Below are positions 26,304-35,285 of a stretch of 64,000 nt of DNA, one piece after another. The translations under genes and the position numbers were made by a program. The stretch spans positions 2,292,001 to 2,356,000 of the forward strand of contig AP018172.1 of assembly GCA_002368175.1 (NCBI GenBank). The letters are read 5' to 3'. The DNA is from Calothrix sp. NIES-2098. Lineage in GTDB: Bacteria; Cyanobacteriota; Cyanobacteriia; Cyanobacteriales; Nostocaceae. Below the pieces are notes generated by a model. It ran no database searches, was not told the origin of the DNA, and was given only the letters and a program-made list of their open reading frames with translations. Positions within the stretch are counted from its first letter, which is position 1; each line of letters begins with the position of its first letter.

Positions 26304-27236
26304 TTATTTTTTATCTGATGTAGATAAGAGTCCTTGAATCGCTGCATTTAAATAACCAATCTGACCGTAAGCATAAACAAGTTTGTCAAAGCGTTCTGCT
26401 GGGTCAGAAAAATATTGCAATGCTTTATACAAGCCCCGTACAAATCGTTCGCCGCCTCGTCGCAACTGGCCGACACCAGCTTTACCCGCAAGTTGTTCGC
26501 GATAACATTCACTAATACCTTGCCACCAGCCTCGGTTTAAAAACCAGGAACGTTTCAGCCGTTCTGGGGCAACATTATGAGCTACTAGCGCTTGGGGAAG
26601 ATAAGCGACTTGCCATCCCTTTTGCAGAGCAAATTCGGTCATTTGCAATTCTTCATTAGAGAGTAAATTTTTGCCGACTCGACCGAGATGGGGATCGAAA
26701 CCGCCAATCTCTTCCAAGAAGGAACGGCGTATAGAGTAATTTAAGCCTCTAGGGGTTAAACCTGGCTGCTCGATATAAATTGGCCTGTCACCCAAATCGT
26801 ATGCACCCAAATTGGCAGCTAATCCAGGGGATAGCCACCGCGGTTGTTGAACGCCTGGAGTCCATAAAAGTGTGACCTTACCACCAGCGATCGCTAACTT
26901 AGAGTTATTTTTATAAGCATCGTCAAATACTTGCAACCAGCCGTTGCTAGCGACTGCATCATCATCTAGATAGGCGAGAATCTCACCACTAGCGACTTTT
27001 GCACCAGTGTTCCGTGCTACAGATAAGCCAATAATGGGTTCAAAGACGTATTTAAGGCGTGGATTGCTGGCTCTTTGTGCAACAACTTCACTAGTGCGAT
27101 CGCTCGATCCGTTGTCTACTACCACAACTTCAAAGTTAGCCGCAAAATCCTGTGCCAAAAGACTATCAATCGCTGCACCTAAATAGGTATCTCGATTGTG
27201 AGTGCAGATAATGGCAGAGATTTGGGTATAGGGCAT
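26304..27236 (-). CDS. glycosyltransferase family 2
   Basis: The 310-residue GT-A enzyme has the start ISAIICTHNRDTYLGAAI, a DNGSSDRT motif and a YLDDDAV metal site. The nucleotide-sugar-binding half ends near residue 110. The C-terminal half includes a GGFDPHLGRVGKNLLSNEE motif (acceptor/catalytic region typical of family 2) and a conserved NRGWWQG. A TTG at 27275 would extend it by 13 residues, but that extension is made of short-repeat DNA, so ATG 27236 is preferred. It is the first gene of the GT2-GT2-acetyltransferase set, consistent with exopolysaccharide synthesis. Sugar specificity cannot be read from sequence. Confidence 0.9.
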   Translation of the reverse strand: MPYTQISAIICTHNRDTYLGAAIDSLLAQDFAANFEVVVVDNGSSDRTSEVVAQRASNPRLKYVFEPIIGLSVARNTGAKVASGEILAYLDDDAVASNGWLQVFDDAYKNNSKLAIAGGKVTLLWTPGVQQPRWLSPGLAANLGAYDLGDRPIYIEQPGLTPRGLNYSIRRSFLEEIGGFDPHLGRVGKNLLSNEELQMTEFALQKGWQVAYLPQALVAHNVAPERLKRSWFLNRGWWQGISECYREQLAGKAGVGQLRRGGERFVRGLYKALQYFSDPAERFDKLVYAYGQIGYLNAAIQGLLSTSDKK

Positions 27237-27248
27237 AGGCAGGAATTG

Positions 27249-27325
27249 TGGCTGTTGTGAGTTGTGAGTTGTCAATCGTCAGTTGTCAGGATTCACCAAT
27301 GACTACTGACTAATGACAACATCAA
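27249..27325. repeat. GTTGTGAGTTGTCAGT-type short repeats
   Basis: Degenerate copies of GTTGTGA/GTTGTCA are followed by ACTGACTAATGAC units, a further member of the dispersed short-repeat family, immediately upstream of the first glycosyltransferase. Confidence 0.65.
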
Positions 27326-27406
27326 ATAGTTACCTAATGCCTGCTAATCTATCCCAAAAATTACATACCCACCAACCGCGATTTTTCGGAAATAATCTTG
27401 AGAACT

Positions 27407-28225
27407 TCAAGCCTGTTGAATGTGACTATGTAAAATCACCAGAGTTTCGGCTAGTTGACTGAGGCGAGTTTCTAGGTACTGCTTGCGTCCTAAAAGTTGG
27501 CGTAGCTTTTGGTAACGCGCGATCGCCATACTCACAGCCGGCACTTGATCTGGCGGACAGGGACGAGTCCAAACTTTACCGGAAGCATCCAAACCACAAA
27601 GGCGGTAGCCAGTACGTGCAGATTGATAGGAGACTTTTGCCCCCGTTGCACAAATTTCTTCTACATAGTCCATGAGGCGATCGACTTCTGCATGGCGTAA
27701 TGTGGCTTTTCCTCCCCGATCTGTTTCCTTGGGATTGGATTCTAACCAGCCATTCACAATCGGCCCTTCTAAATAAATATCTTGAATTTGCTTGAGGATT
27801 TTTTGTAGTTCTTTTTCCCAGCCAGCAACATGTTCTTGAATCTCCTTTAATAGATTCGTTGCCAATCCCGGATTCGCTCCGTGACGATGGTTACTAAAGC
27901 TAGGTGTTTTAAACTTAGGTAGGCTAGGTGTTTTGCCACCGATTTCTTGTGCCGAAAAAGTCTGAACACCGTCATGGTGAGAAGATACATTCTCAGAGTC
28001 AGAAAAGTTACCTTGGGGATCTGCACTTAAGTCGATTGTTGGCCCTTGTATATTTAGCTCCTCCGCTAAGGGAGTAGGATCGCTATCTTTAGATTCAGTT
28101 GTCCCAACGCTGATTCTAAAAGAGAAAGGTCGCTTTGACAGATCGCTTGCTTCAGCACGATCTGCTGTACCTTTAGCCCCTAAATCGTGTAGAGTTGCCT
28201 CAATGCGTTTCCAGCCTGCTTTCAT
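27407..28225 (-). CDS. conserved hypothetical protein with coiled coil
   Basis: The 272-residue soluble protein is not recognised by name. The N-terminal 120 residues look disordered and variable (Ser/Asp-rich, SFRISVGTTESK). The C-terminal half looks conserved and helical: a coiled coil of LLKEIQEHVAGWEKELQKIL type (about 125-150), then a compact domain with LMDYVEEICATGAKVSYQSA, RTGYRLCGLDASGKVWTRP and a final helix pair. The RTGYRLCGLDASGKVW stretch suggests a small beta element. It is divergent from cobU with 212 nt between the starts. Its role is unknown. Confidence 0.78.
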   Translation of the reverse strand: MKAGWKRIEATLHDLGAKGTADRAEASDLSKRPFSFRISVGTTESKDSDPTPLAEELNIQGPTIDLSADPQGNFSDSENVSSHHDGVQTFSAQEIGGKTPSLPKFKTPSFSNHRHGANPGLATNLLKEIQEHVAGWEKELQKILKQIQDIYLEGPIVNGWLESNPKETDRGGKATLRHAEVDRLMDYVEEICATGAKVSYQSARTGYRLCGLDASGKVWTRPCPPDQVPAVSMAIARYQKLRQLLGRKQYLETRLSQLAETLVILHSHIQQA

Positions 28226-28437
28226 AAAAATATCCTGAAATTTGCTGTCCCCAGTAGTGTTAAATAATTCAGAATGGGGTTGTTGGGATTTTTGGCTTTT
28301 GCCAATTGTGCATCAATGATGCTGGTGCTAATTTTATCTCTTAAGAGATATTTAAAACCAACAATCTCATCCCGCAAGGTAAAAATTTAGTTCAGACATT
28401 GTAACCCAAATCAATTAAAGATAGTAAGGAAAAGGCT

Positions 28438-28986
28438 TTGGGTAAAGTTATCTTAGTCACAGGGCCAGCTAGATCTGGTAAAAGTGAATGGGCAGAAACT
28501 CTCGCGATGCGATCGGGGAAAACTGTTGTTTACGTAGCAACAGCTGCTGAAGATCCAGCTGATGAAGAGTGGCAAAAACGCATTCAACAACACCAAAAAC
28601 GCCGTCCTCAAGAGTGGCTAACTCTTTGTGTACCTCTGGAACTGGCTGCTACTCTAGCCGAGGCCAAGCCAAACACCTGCCTTTTAGTTGATTCTTTGGG
28701 AACTTGGGTAGCTAATCTGCTAGACCAAGATGCGATTAGCTGGGAAAACACGATAGCAGAATTGTTAGAAAATGTACAGCTAGTTGCGGCTGATATGTTA
28801 TTTGTAGCTGAAGAAGTAGGTTGGGGTGTAGTGCCAGCTTATCCTAGTGGCCGCCAGTTTCGCGATCGCTTAGGTTCTTTGGTACGCCAGTTAGGAGGCA
28901 TCTGCGATACTGTATATTTAGTTACTGGGGGTTATGTTTTGAATCTCAGCGTTCTTGGTTCGCCATTGCCACCGACTGAGGAGTGA
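28438..28986 (+). CDS. cobU: adenosylcobinamide kinase / adenosylcobinamide-phosphate guanylyltransferase
   Basis: The 182-residue bifunctional enzyme phosphorylates adenosylcobinamide and then transfers GMP to it, giving AdoCbi-GDP in the nucleotide-loop assembly step of cobalamin synthesis. The P-loop is GPARSGKS (residues 8-15), the second nucleotide motif is LLVDSLGTWV, and the family end motif is FRDRLGSLVRQL. Length is standard. The start is TTG, supported by a Shine-Dalgarno AAGGA at 28426-28430, 7 nt upstream. No other cobalamin genes are in the window and no cobalamin riboswitch was seen in the 212-nt leader. Confidence 0.95.
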   Translation: MGKVILVTGPARSGKSEWAETLAMRSGKTVVYVATAAEDPADEEWQKRIQQHQKRRPQEWLTLCVPLELAATLAEAKPNTCLLVDSLGTWVANLLDQDAISWENTIAELLENVQLVAADMLFVAEEVGWGVVPAYPSGRQFRDRLGSLVRQLGGICDTVYLVTGGYVLNLSVLGSPLPPTEE

Positions 28987-29127
28987 GGGAGTGTGGGGAG
29001 TGTGGGGAGTGTGGGGAGTGTGGTGAGACAAGGAGGACAAGGAAGCAGAAGAAGAAATGCCCTATGCCCCATGCCTCATACCCAATGACAGATGAGTATA
29101 TGTTCTTAATGGTTTATTCAAGATTTA
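28987..29127. repeat. GTGTGGGGA and CCCATGCC short repeats
   Basis: Immediately after cobU come three to four copies of the 9-mer GTGTGGGGA (28990-29022). Units like ATGCCCTATGCCCCATGCC follow (29056-29078). This is typical Nostocales short tandem repeat DNA and no gene was seen. Confidence 0.8.
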
Positions 29128-29166
29128 ATGACCCAAAGTTTCGAGCTTAAATCTAGAATTAATAGT

Positions 29167-29595
29167 ATGGCAACAGAACAAGACGTTAAAAGATATTTAG
29201 CCTACTGGTTTCAGTTGGGTAAACAAGTAATTTCTGGCAATGGTAAGGCATACTTGTCGCCACAGCCAGTGCTAAAAGGCGATCGCTATAGTGAAGAATT
29301 TGAAGAATGCTGGCAAGAAATTCGCTCTCAGGCGGGTGAGTGCCACTTGGATGGAACTGATGAAACGATTGCCGAACTGCTGACACCAGCATGGGAAATG
29401 CTACCTTGTAGTCGTTGCGATATGCCGATAGCAATGCGAAATGTCGGAATGCCGGCTTTATTTTGTCCCTGCAATACTTTACCTAGCTGGCCTAATACAG
29501 AACTACCTTCACCACGCAGCCCTATCAGTACTGAAGAACAACTGAAGATAATTCGCGATCGCCTTTGGAAGAAGTTGTCTTCATCAAATCCCTAA
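29167..29595 (+). CDS. conserved hypothetical protein with Cys motifs
   Basis: The 142-residue soluble protein (MATEQDVKRYLAYWFQLGK start) looks like a conserved cyanobacterial family that I cannot name. The first 90 residues appear helical. A compact CSRCDMPIAMRNVGMPALFC motif (CxxC...CxC) in the middle could bind zinc or another metal. The tail is Pro/Ser-rich. An ATG at 29128 would add 13 residues; the internal ATG is chosen because the family start seems to be MAT-like, but this is uncertain and neither start has a good ribosome binding site. Confidence 0.75.
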   Translation: MATEQDVKRYLAYWFQLGKQVISGNGKAYLSPQPVLKGDRYSEEFEECWQEIRSQAGECHLDGTDETIAELLTPAWEMLPCSRCDMPIAMRNVGMPALFCPCNTLPSWPNTELPSPRSPISTEEQLKIIRDRLWKKLSSSNP

Positions 29596-29638
29596 CTTGC
29601 TGATTGAGTTTGCATATTTAACATATCTATAACTTTTG

Positions 29639-29663
29639 TGGGTTGGTCATTTTACCCAACCCA
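29639..29663. terminator. hairpin after the Cys-motif gene
   Basis: An 8-bp perfect stem (TGGGTTGG at 29639-29646, CCAACCCA at 29656-29663) has a 9-nt loop and lies 44 nt after the stop. There is no T-run on the plus strand, so it is a weak terminator candidate or an RNA end-stabilising hairpin. Confidence 0.5.
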
Positions 29664-29924
29664 ATTATGCAAGTTCAATCCCTCAGAGCTTACAACCCCA
29701 TCTATCAGTTGGGGTATTTTATTGGCAGTCTCTCGAAGTTCAATGGTTTTGGAGAGTGGATTGTCACTGAAATAAGAAAGCTATATTTTGCAACAATTAG
29801 GAAAATACAGATTTTAATCAATACCACAAAGCGTCATTTCGCACCAGCGCAATACTCCTGCAACAAAAGCTTCAAAAACAATATCTATATTAGTAGTACA
29901 TCTTAATATCCTTCCAGATAACAA

Positions 29925-31187
29925 ATGCAAAACCAACCACGCGACGGAGAAAATCTCACAAACTACAATTCATTGACCGCTTCTGGTACAAAACACCATA
30001 ATCATGCACCCTGGAAAAAGGCAGCTGCCTCTCTATCGCTGGTGCTGCTGGGATCTGGGATGACATTGGCAGGTGGCTATTTAGCGGGACACCAACTAAA
30101 GCTATCTCAGAGTGCATCGAATTTGGCAGTTAGTCCAGTAAATGCTGCTCCTCCATTACCAGCAGCTACAGACCCTAACTTTGTAACAGAGGTTGTACAA
30201 AGGGTTGGGCCTGCTGTAGTGCGGATTGATTCTTCCCGCACAGTCAAAGCTCAGATACCAGATGAATTTGACGACCCTTTTTTCCGGCGTTTCTTTGGTT
30301 CCCAGATACCACAAGGAAACCAAGTACAACGGGGTACGGGTTCCGGCTTTATTATTGGTAACGACGGTCGAATTTTAACTAATGCCCACGTAGTTGACGG
30401 TGCTGATACGGTGACAGTCATCCTCAAGGATGGACGCAGCTTTAAAGGTAAGGTATTGGGCAAAGACGAATTAACAGATGTGGCTGTGGTAAAGATTCAG
30501 GCGAATAATTTACCAACAGTAACTCTCGGTAACTCAGACCAACTGCAACCAGGACAATGGGCGATCGCGATCGGCAACCCTCTAGGACTAGATAATACAG
30601 TAACAACCGGAATTATCAGCGCTACCGGACGCAGTAGCAATCAAATCGGTGCGCCTGATAAGCGAGTTGAATTTATTCAAACTGACGCAGCGATTAACCC
30701 TGGTAACTCTGGCGGGCCGCTACTTAATGCCCGTGGTGAAGTGATTGGCATGAATACTGCTATTATCCAGGGTGCGCAAGGATTAGGCTTTTCTATCCCT
30801 ATCAACACAGCGCAACGTATTTCTAATCAATTAATAGCTACAGGTACGGCGCAGCACCCATATTTGGGTATTCAAATGGTGGGTTTGACACCAGAATTAA
30901 AACAAAATATCAACTCCGATCCTAATAGTGGGTTGAGTGTTGAGGAAGATAAAGGCGTTTTAGTTGTGAAAGTCGTGCCGAATTCCCCTGCTGCTAAAGC
31001 CGGAATCCGCGCTGGTGACGTTATCCAAAAACTCAACGGTCAAACAGTAACAGACGCTAGCAGTATCCAAAAAGCTGTAGATAATAGCCAAATTGGTGGC
31101 GATGTGCGCCTAGAGTTGCGTCGTAATGGCCAGAACATCAACTTAGCTGTGCGACCTGGTGCTTTCCCAACTCAACAACTGCAATAA
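29925..31187 (+). CDS. HtrA/Deg-type serine protease with PDZ domain
   Basis: The 420-residue envelope protease and chaperone of the HtrA (HhoA/HhoB/HtrA) family degrades or refolds damaged proteins. A signal anchor lies at about residues 28-55 (KKAAASLSLVLLGSGMTLAG). The trypsin-like domain (about 75-290) has the complete triad H155 (LTNAHVVDGA), D185 (LTDVAVVKI) and S262 (NPGNSGGPLL). One C-terminal PDZ domain (about 300-410, HPYLGIQMVGLTPEL and SPAAKAGIRAGDVIQKLNG) binds substrate C-termini. The single PDZ and length match the cyanobacterial Hho/HtrA proteins; which paralogue it is cannot be told from sequence alone. A strong terminator follows. Confidence 0.95.
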   Translation: MQNQPRDGENLTNYNSLTASGTKHHNHAPWKKAAASLSLVLLGSGMTLAGGYLAGHQLKLSQSASNLAVSPVNAAPPLPAATDPNFVTEVVQRVGPAVVRIDSSRTVKAQIPDEFDDPFFRRFFGSQIPQGNQVQRGTGSGFIIGNDGRILTNAHVVDGADTVTVILKDGRSFKGKVLGKDELTDVAVVKIQANNLPTVTLGNSDQLQPGQWAIAIGNPLGLDNTVTTGIISATGRSSNQIGAPDKRVEFIQTDAAINPGNSGGPLLNARGEVIGMNTAIIQGAQGLGFSIPINTAQRISNQLIATGTAQHPYLGIQMVGLTPELKQNINSDPNSGLSVEEDKGVLVVKVVPNSPAAKAGIRAGDVIQKLNGQTVTDASSIQKAVDNSQIGGDVRLELRRNGQNINLAVRPGAFPTQQLQ

Positions 31188-31225
31188 GTGTGTGACTGCT
31201 ATTAGCTAATAAGCGTATTTTTTCA

Positions 31226-31257
31226 AGGATGGGCTTTTTCACCCATCCTAAATTTTT
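31226..31257 (+). terminator. intrinsic terminator after htrA-type gene
   Basis: The AGGATGGG/CCCATCCT stem (31226-31233 and 31242-31249) with an 8-nt loop is followed by TAAATTTTT. It sits between convergent genes, and A/T-rich flanks on both sides may let it work in both directions. Confidence 0.8.
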
Positions 31258-31275
31258 ATCTAAAGTTTCAAATTG

Positions 31276-32262
31276 CTAGTCAACCACTAAAACTGCCGAA
31301 CCTGTAATTTTCCCACTCCGCAGGGCATCTAAAGCTTCATTCGCCTGGGTTAGGGTAAAGGTATTTATCTCTGTGCGAATGGGAACTTTGGGCGCTAAGG
31401 CAAGAAACTCTTCTCCATCTTTGCGAGTAAGATTGGCAACAGACCGCAATACCCGTTCTTCCCAAAGAATTTCATAAGGAAAAGCTGGAATATCACTCAT
31501 ATGGATGCCAGCACAAACTACAGTACCGCCTTTAACAACCGCCCGCAAAGCCGTCGGAACCAATTTGCCGATAGGAGCAAAAATAATTGCTGCGTCTAAA
31601 GGTTCTGGTGGTAATGCTTCTGAGTCACCTGCCCAAGTTGCACCCAATTGACGGGCAAATTCTTGACCTTCAATATCGCCACCGCGGGTAAAAGCAAATA
31701 CTTGACGCTTTTGATAGCGAGCCAGTTGAATCAAAATGTGGGCAGCAGAACCAAAGCCATAAAAACCGATTTTTTCAGCATCATCGGTCATTCTATAGGC
31801 GCGGTAGCCAATTAAGCCGCCACATAATAGAGGTGCAGCTTGCAAGTCAGGAAAGCTGGGGTCTAGGGGAAAGCAAAAGCGATAGTCAGCTACAGTATAC
31901 TCTGCATACCCGCCGTCAATATTGTAACCTGTAAACTCAGCATAATCGCAGAGGTTTTCACGACCAGAAAGGCAATAGCGACAGCGATCGCACGTATGCC
32001 CTAACCAAGGAACACCAACCCTCTGACCAATATCAAATTGCTGAACGCGATCGCCAATCGCCTCTATAGTACCGACAATTTGGTGTCCGGGTATTAAAGG
32101 TAGCTTGGGATGAGTCAATTCTCCATCAACTATATGCAGATCTGTGCGACACACAGCACAAGCATGAATGCGAATTAGCACTTGCTCCGGGTTGGGTTGA
32201 GGTACTGGTAAGTCAGCTAATCGCAAGGGCTGATGCGGTGCCTCTAATAGCATTGCACGCAT
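31276..32262 (-). CDS. zinc-dependent alcohol dehydrogenase family protein
   Basis: This 328-residue medium-chain dehydrogenase/reductase oxidises alcohols or reduces aldehydes with NAD(P). The catalytic zinc ligands are visible as Cys in CAVCRTDLHIVDG, the GHQIVGT motif with His, and a later Cys/Asp. The structural zinc loop is CDRCRYCLSGRENLC (four Cys). The Rossmann region is GFYGFGSAAHILIQLARY; its GxGxxA fits a dinucleotide fold. Length and pattern match the single-domain bacterial AdhA-like group. Substrate and cofactor preference are unknown. A 70-residue ORF lies 48 nt upstream on the same strand and may be co-transcribed. Confidence 0.92.
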   Translation of the reverse strand: MRAMLLEAPHQPLRLADLPVPQPNPEQVLIRIHACAVCRTDLHIVDGELTHPKLPLIPGHQIVGTIEAIGDRVQQFDIGQRVGVPWLGHTCDRCRYCLSGRENLCDYAEFTGYNIDGGYAEYTVADYRFCFPLDPSFPDLQAAPLLCGGLIGYRAYRMTDDAEKIGFYGFGSAAHILIQLARYQKRQVFAFTRGGDIEGQEFARQLGATWAGDSEALPPEPLDAAIIFAPIGKLVPTALRAVVKGGTVVCAGIHMSDIPAFPYEILWEERVLRSVANLTRKDGEEFLALAPKVPIRTEINTFTLTQANEALDALRSGKITGSAVLVVD

Positions 32263-32310
32263 AATAAATTCAGCATGATTTTACTACTATGGTGGCAAAT
32301 ATTTTCCCTT

Positions 32311-32523
32311 CTATGAAAGCGCAGTAGCTGCTGCTAAATTTTGTACCTCTGTTGGCGTTGTCGGAGACTGCTCAATAGTAGAGGCGATACCTTCGGTAAG
32401 CTTCGCTAACGCAATAGACTTGATTGCACTATTATCGACAGGTGGATTGTCAGTACAACAGCCGTCTGTCCACAGTTCCCCTGGTTTATGCTGGCATACT
32501 TTTTTGATTTGCTGGCTCACCAT
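32311..32523 (-). CDS. small hypothetical protein
   Basis: The 70-residue frame (MVSQQIKKVCQHKPGELWTD start) contains three Cys (VCQ and GCC) and a helical, Ala/Thr-rich C-terminal half. No family is recognised. It has an ATG start and lies 48 nt upstream of the alcohol dehydrogenase gene on the same strand, which gives some support. It may not be a real gene. Confidence 0.4.
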   Translation of the reverse strand: MVSQQIKKVCQHKPGELWTDGCCTDNPPVDNSAIKSIALAKLTEGIASTIEQSPTTPTEVQNLAAATALS

Positions 32524-32747
32524 AAGAGTACCAACTTGTTCAATGCTGTAGTTTGCCTGTTTATCATAGTACTAAATGGTAAACTCCGGCAATAAGCGGT
32601 AATTAGTGGTAACTATCCACAACTAAGAGTCCGTAGAAGCGGGTTTCGTGAAATATGTACATCATTAATCTGTAAGGGCGGAAGTTCCCCACCCTTTACT
32701 GATTCACCAACAGCATCCTAGGATGAATTGATTCGCTGGACTCTTGA

Positions 32748-35285
32748 CTAAGTTAAAAGTTCTGAAGGAATGCGTTGACTTGGCAATAACATATTGTCAA
32801 TAATTTGGTTGCGTAACTCTTTAGTAGAGTAACTATCTCCTTGAATGCATTTGAGTAGCAAAATATTGGCATATAAATAATCTTTGATCGCCTTGATTTC
32901 CTCTAACGTAAATTTGACGTCATTCCAGCCAATATTTAAATATAATCTCATTGCCGATCGCAATCTATTAGCCCAATCGAGCCAATCTGATTCTGGAGCG
33001 CGATCGCCTGGTAAACTTTCTTTTAAAAATACTAAAAAATCTGCCAAATCCTCATTAGTATTGTTTTGATTTTCAAGATAGTCATTTCCCTGATGATAGC
33101 TGTGTGCGCTGTGAGCGCCAGTTTGCACCAGAGGATAATCTTCATGGTGCGAAATATTTTTATCTTCTTCTTTAGTAATACTAATAACGTTACTATCTTT
33201 ATCAAAACTAACTTTACTACGTAGTTGAGGCATGGTCATGGGATTATCGCTAGCTGGCAGTTCTTTTTTCAACAGCGGACTCAGCTTTTGAGATGCATAT
33301 CCCTTTTCACTAGTTTTAGTAGAGACTAAATTAGCATGAAAATCAACTAAGTTAAAAGCGAAATCAGATAGTAACGAACGAGGATAAATGCGTTTTCTCT
33401 CTTTATTTAATTCTCTGAGGATGACAGCAAGTTCCTGTGCCAAATTATAGTCAACTTTTGTTTGTAAGTTGCTGTAGAGTTCAAAGACCTGATCGACTAA
33501 TAGATAAAATGCTCTCCAAGAACTAGATTTAACCGCATGTAAATTAGTTACATCATCTAACCACGTCAACATATCTTGTAAAGCTTTATTTTCTACAGCA
33601 AGCTTATTAATTTGGCGAAATATCAGTTTGAGAAATTCATCAGTATTTGCCAGCCTTCCAGATATCATGAGAAATACTTCTCGCCACTGACGATTTGTTA
33701 AGTGCTGCTTGATAACTTCGCGTAAAGTTTCAGTGTTGCGTCTTTCCACGATGTAGTGAGCAACGAAATATTCTTGAAATGTGAGATGAGAAAAGGAGTA
33801 TAAGTCTTGAGCTTGTTTAATCAGTAATCCATGATTTGCTTCAATTGTTTTCAAAATCTCTTGACTATCATTTGACAAAGTTTCAGGAGCAATTTCTAGA
33901 ATATTTTCAATATAATTTTCAATTAATTTTTCTAGTTCCCTTTGACGCCAAAAATACTTTTGTGGTTCTTGATTAAACGCTTCATAAGCTATCTGACTCA
34001 GCAAATTAACTTTGCGTTGATACGGTAGGTTAAAGTTATTCGCTGAATTACGCTCTATTCGCCTACTTGCATCCCACTTGCGTAAAAGTATATTGATAGC
34101 ATCCTCGGTTAGTAAGTAGCGATTTCTGGGAAAGTCATAATTATCCTCAAATACTAAACACAACATAGTTAGTAGCAACGGACTTGTGGTTAGTTCTTTG
34201 ATAGAACTATTTTTTTCAATTTCAGCCAAAAATTTCTCTGCTAAATGTGGTTCTGGAGATGATTCAAACCATTTTTTGACAAAAAGCAAAACTTGGTTTT
34301 CATTAAAATCTGTTAGTTCTACCTCAGTAAAGTGTTCAAATGTATAATCTGAAGCTCCAGAACGACAAGTTAATACGAAGATATTTTTGGAATACTGTTC
34401 TACTAATGTATTTATATTTCGATAGATTCTGTTGCTTTCTATTTCTGCAACTTCATCCAATCCATCTAACAAAATTATGAACCGTCCTAGCTCTAATAAT
34501 TCCTGGATAATTTTCGATGGTTTAGAAATAAATTCTAAAAATTCTCTATGGATTAAATCAATCAGGCTGGGTTTGTCTTCTGCATCTGCAAATGCTTTTA
34601 ATGAAATAAAAATTGGGATAGGTTGCTTGTCTAAATTAGCAGCATACATCGCCAAGTGTTTCAGAAATGTAGTCTTACCTGCTCCCGGACTACCCCAAAT
34701 TAGCAGCTTTTGATAATGCTTTAGTGCATCAACAGCTGGTAGAGTTTTGGTACTTACCCGATAATTAAGGCGGCTAAAACTGAGATTTTTGCTGGATAAG
34801 TGAGCAAGAATTTCTTCAATTGTTTTTTGCTTCTTAGCTTTAACACTTTCTAAAACATTGACATTGGCATAAATACTATCTAGTTGCACGGGCTGAGTCA
34901 TGGTCAGCACTTTCATTGTGCCGCACTTGGCTCTAATATATTCTTGATAGCGCTCAATCCACTGTGCGTTGTTATCAGTATTTGGCTGTTCTAAATCTTC
35001 TAAGGTTGTTTGTTGTCGTAAAGCTTCTTGATAACTTTCGCAATCTAGTAAGACACCGCATAAAAAGTTAAGATTTTTCTCCTGTACCTTCATGGGTTCA
35101 GTAGTATTAAAAAAGTTGCGAATAGTTTTATCAGAAATTACATCTTTCGTATTATTTATTTGATTTTTATCTTGATAAACATGATTAAGCTCGGCAATTA
35201 GTAGTTTAGGAGAACTACCAAACTTTTCAGCGTATGCTTGCTTTAATTTGTCCCATACTTTCTGATTGACTAAGATTGCTGTCAT
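32748..35285 (-). CDS. NACHT-domain NTPase (NLR-like)
   Basis: The 845-residue protein has an N-terminal helical, HTH-like domain (about 1-92, with ISDKTIRNFFNTTEP and LNFLCGVLLDCESYQEAL) of the kind seen in cyanobacterial NACHT proteins. A linker (CGTMKVLTMTQPVQLDSIY) follows. The NACHT NTPase has Walker A GSPGAGKTT (198-206) and Walker B FIILLDGLDEV (about 269-279); the helical regions after it run to about 540. The C-terminal 300 residues carry no clear leucine-rich or WD repeats and end in a helical module (about 765-845). Bacterial NACHT proteins of this build include anti-phage defence proteins, so a role in sensing infection or stress is plausible but unproven. It stands alone after a long AT-rich gap. 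Confidence 0.9.
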   Translation of the reverse strand: MTAILVNQKVWDKLKQAYAEKFGSSPKLLIAELNHVYQDKNQINNTKDVISDKTIRNFFNTTEPMKVQEKNLNFLCGVLLDCESYQEALRQQTTLEDLEQPNTDNNAQWIERYQEYIRAKCGTMKVLTMTQPVQLDSIYANVNVLESVKAKKQKTIEEILAHLSSKNLSFSRLNYRVSTKTLPAVDALKHYQKLLIWGSPGAGKTTFLKHLAMYAANLDKQPIPIFISLKAFADAEDKPSLIDLIHREFLEFISKPSKIIQELLELGRFIILLDGLDEVAEIESNRIYRNINTLVEQYSKNIFVLTCRSGASDYTFEHFTEVELTDFNENQVLLFVKKWFESSPEPHLAEKFLAEIEKNSSIKELTTSPLLLTMLCLVFEDNYDFPRNRYLLTEDAINILLRKWDASRRIERNSANNFNLPYQRKVNLLSQIAYEAFNQEPQKYFWRQRELEKLIENYIENILEIAPETLSNDSQEILKTIEANHGLLIKQAQDLYSFSHLTFQEYFVAHYIVERRNTETLREVIKQHLTNRQWREVFLMISGRLANTDEFLKLIFRQINKLAVENKALQDMLTWLDDVTNLHAVKSSSWRAFYLLVDQVFELYSNLQTKVDYNLAQELAVILRELNKERKRIYPRSLLSDFAFNLVDFHANLVSTKTSEKGYASQKLSPLLKKELPASDNPMTMPQLRSKVSFDKDSNVISITKEEDKNISHHEDYPLVQTGAHSAHSYHQGNDYLENQNNTNEDLADFLVFLKESLPGDRAPESDWLDWANRLRSAMRLYLNIGWNDVKFTLEEIKAIKDYLYANILLLKCIQGDSYSTKELRNQIIDNMLLPSQRIPSELLT

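Noticed and set aside
28226..28437. Cobalamin riboswitch before cobU
   Set aside because: No recognisable conserved B12-box-like segment was found by eye in the leader.
29643..29906. 87-residue plus-strand frame before the htrA-type gene
   Set aside because: It starts inside a hairpin, uses a non-ATG codon, has no ribosome binding site and no family features.
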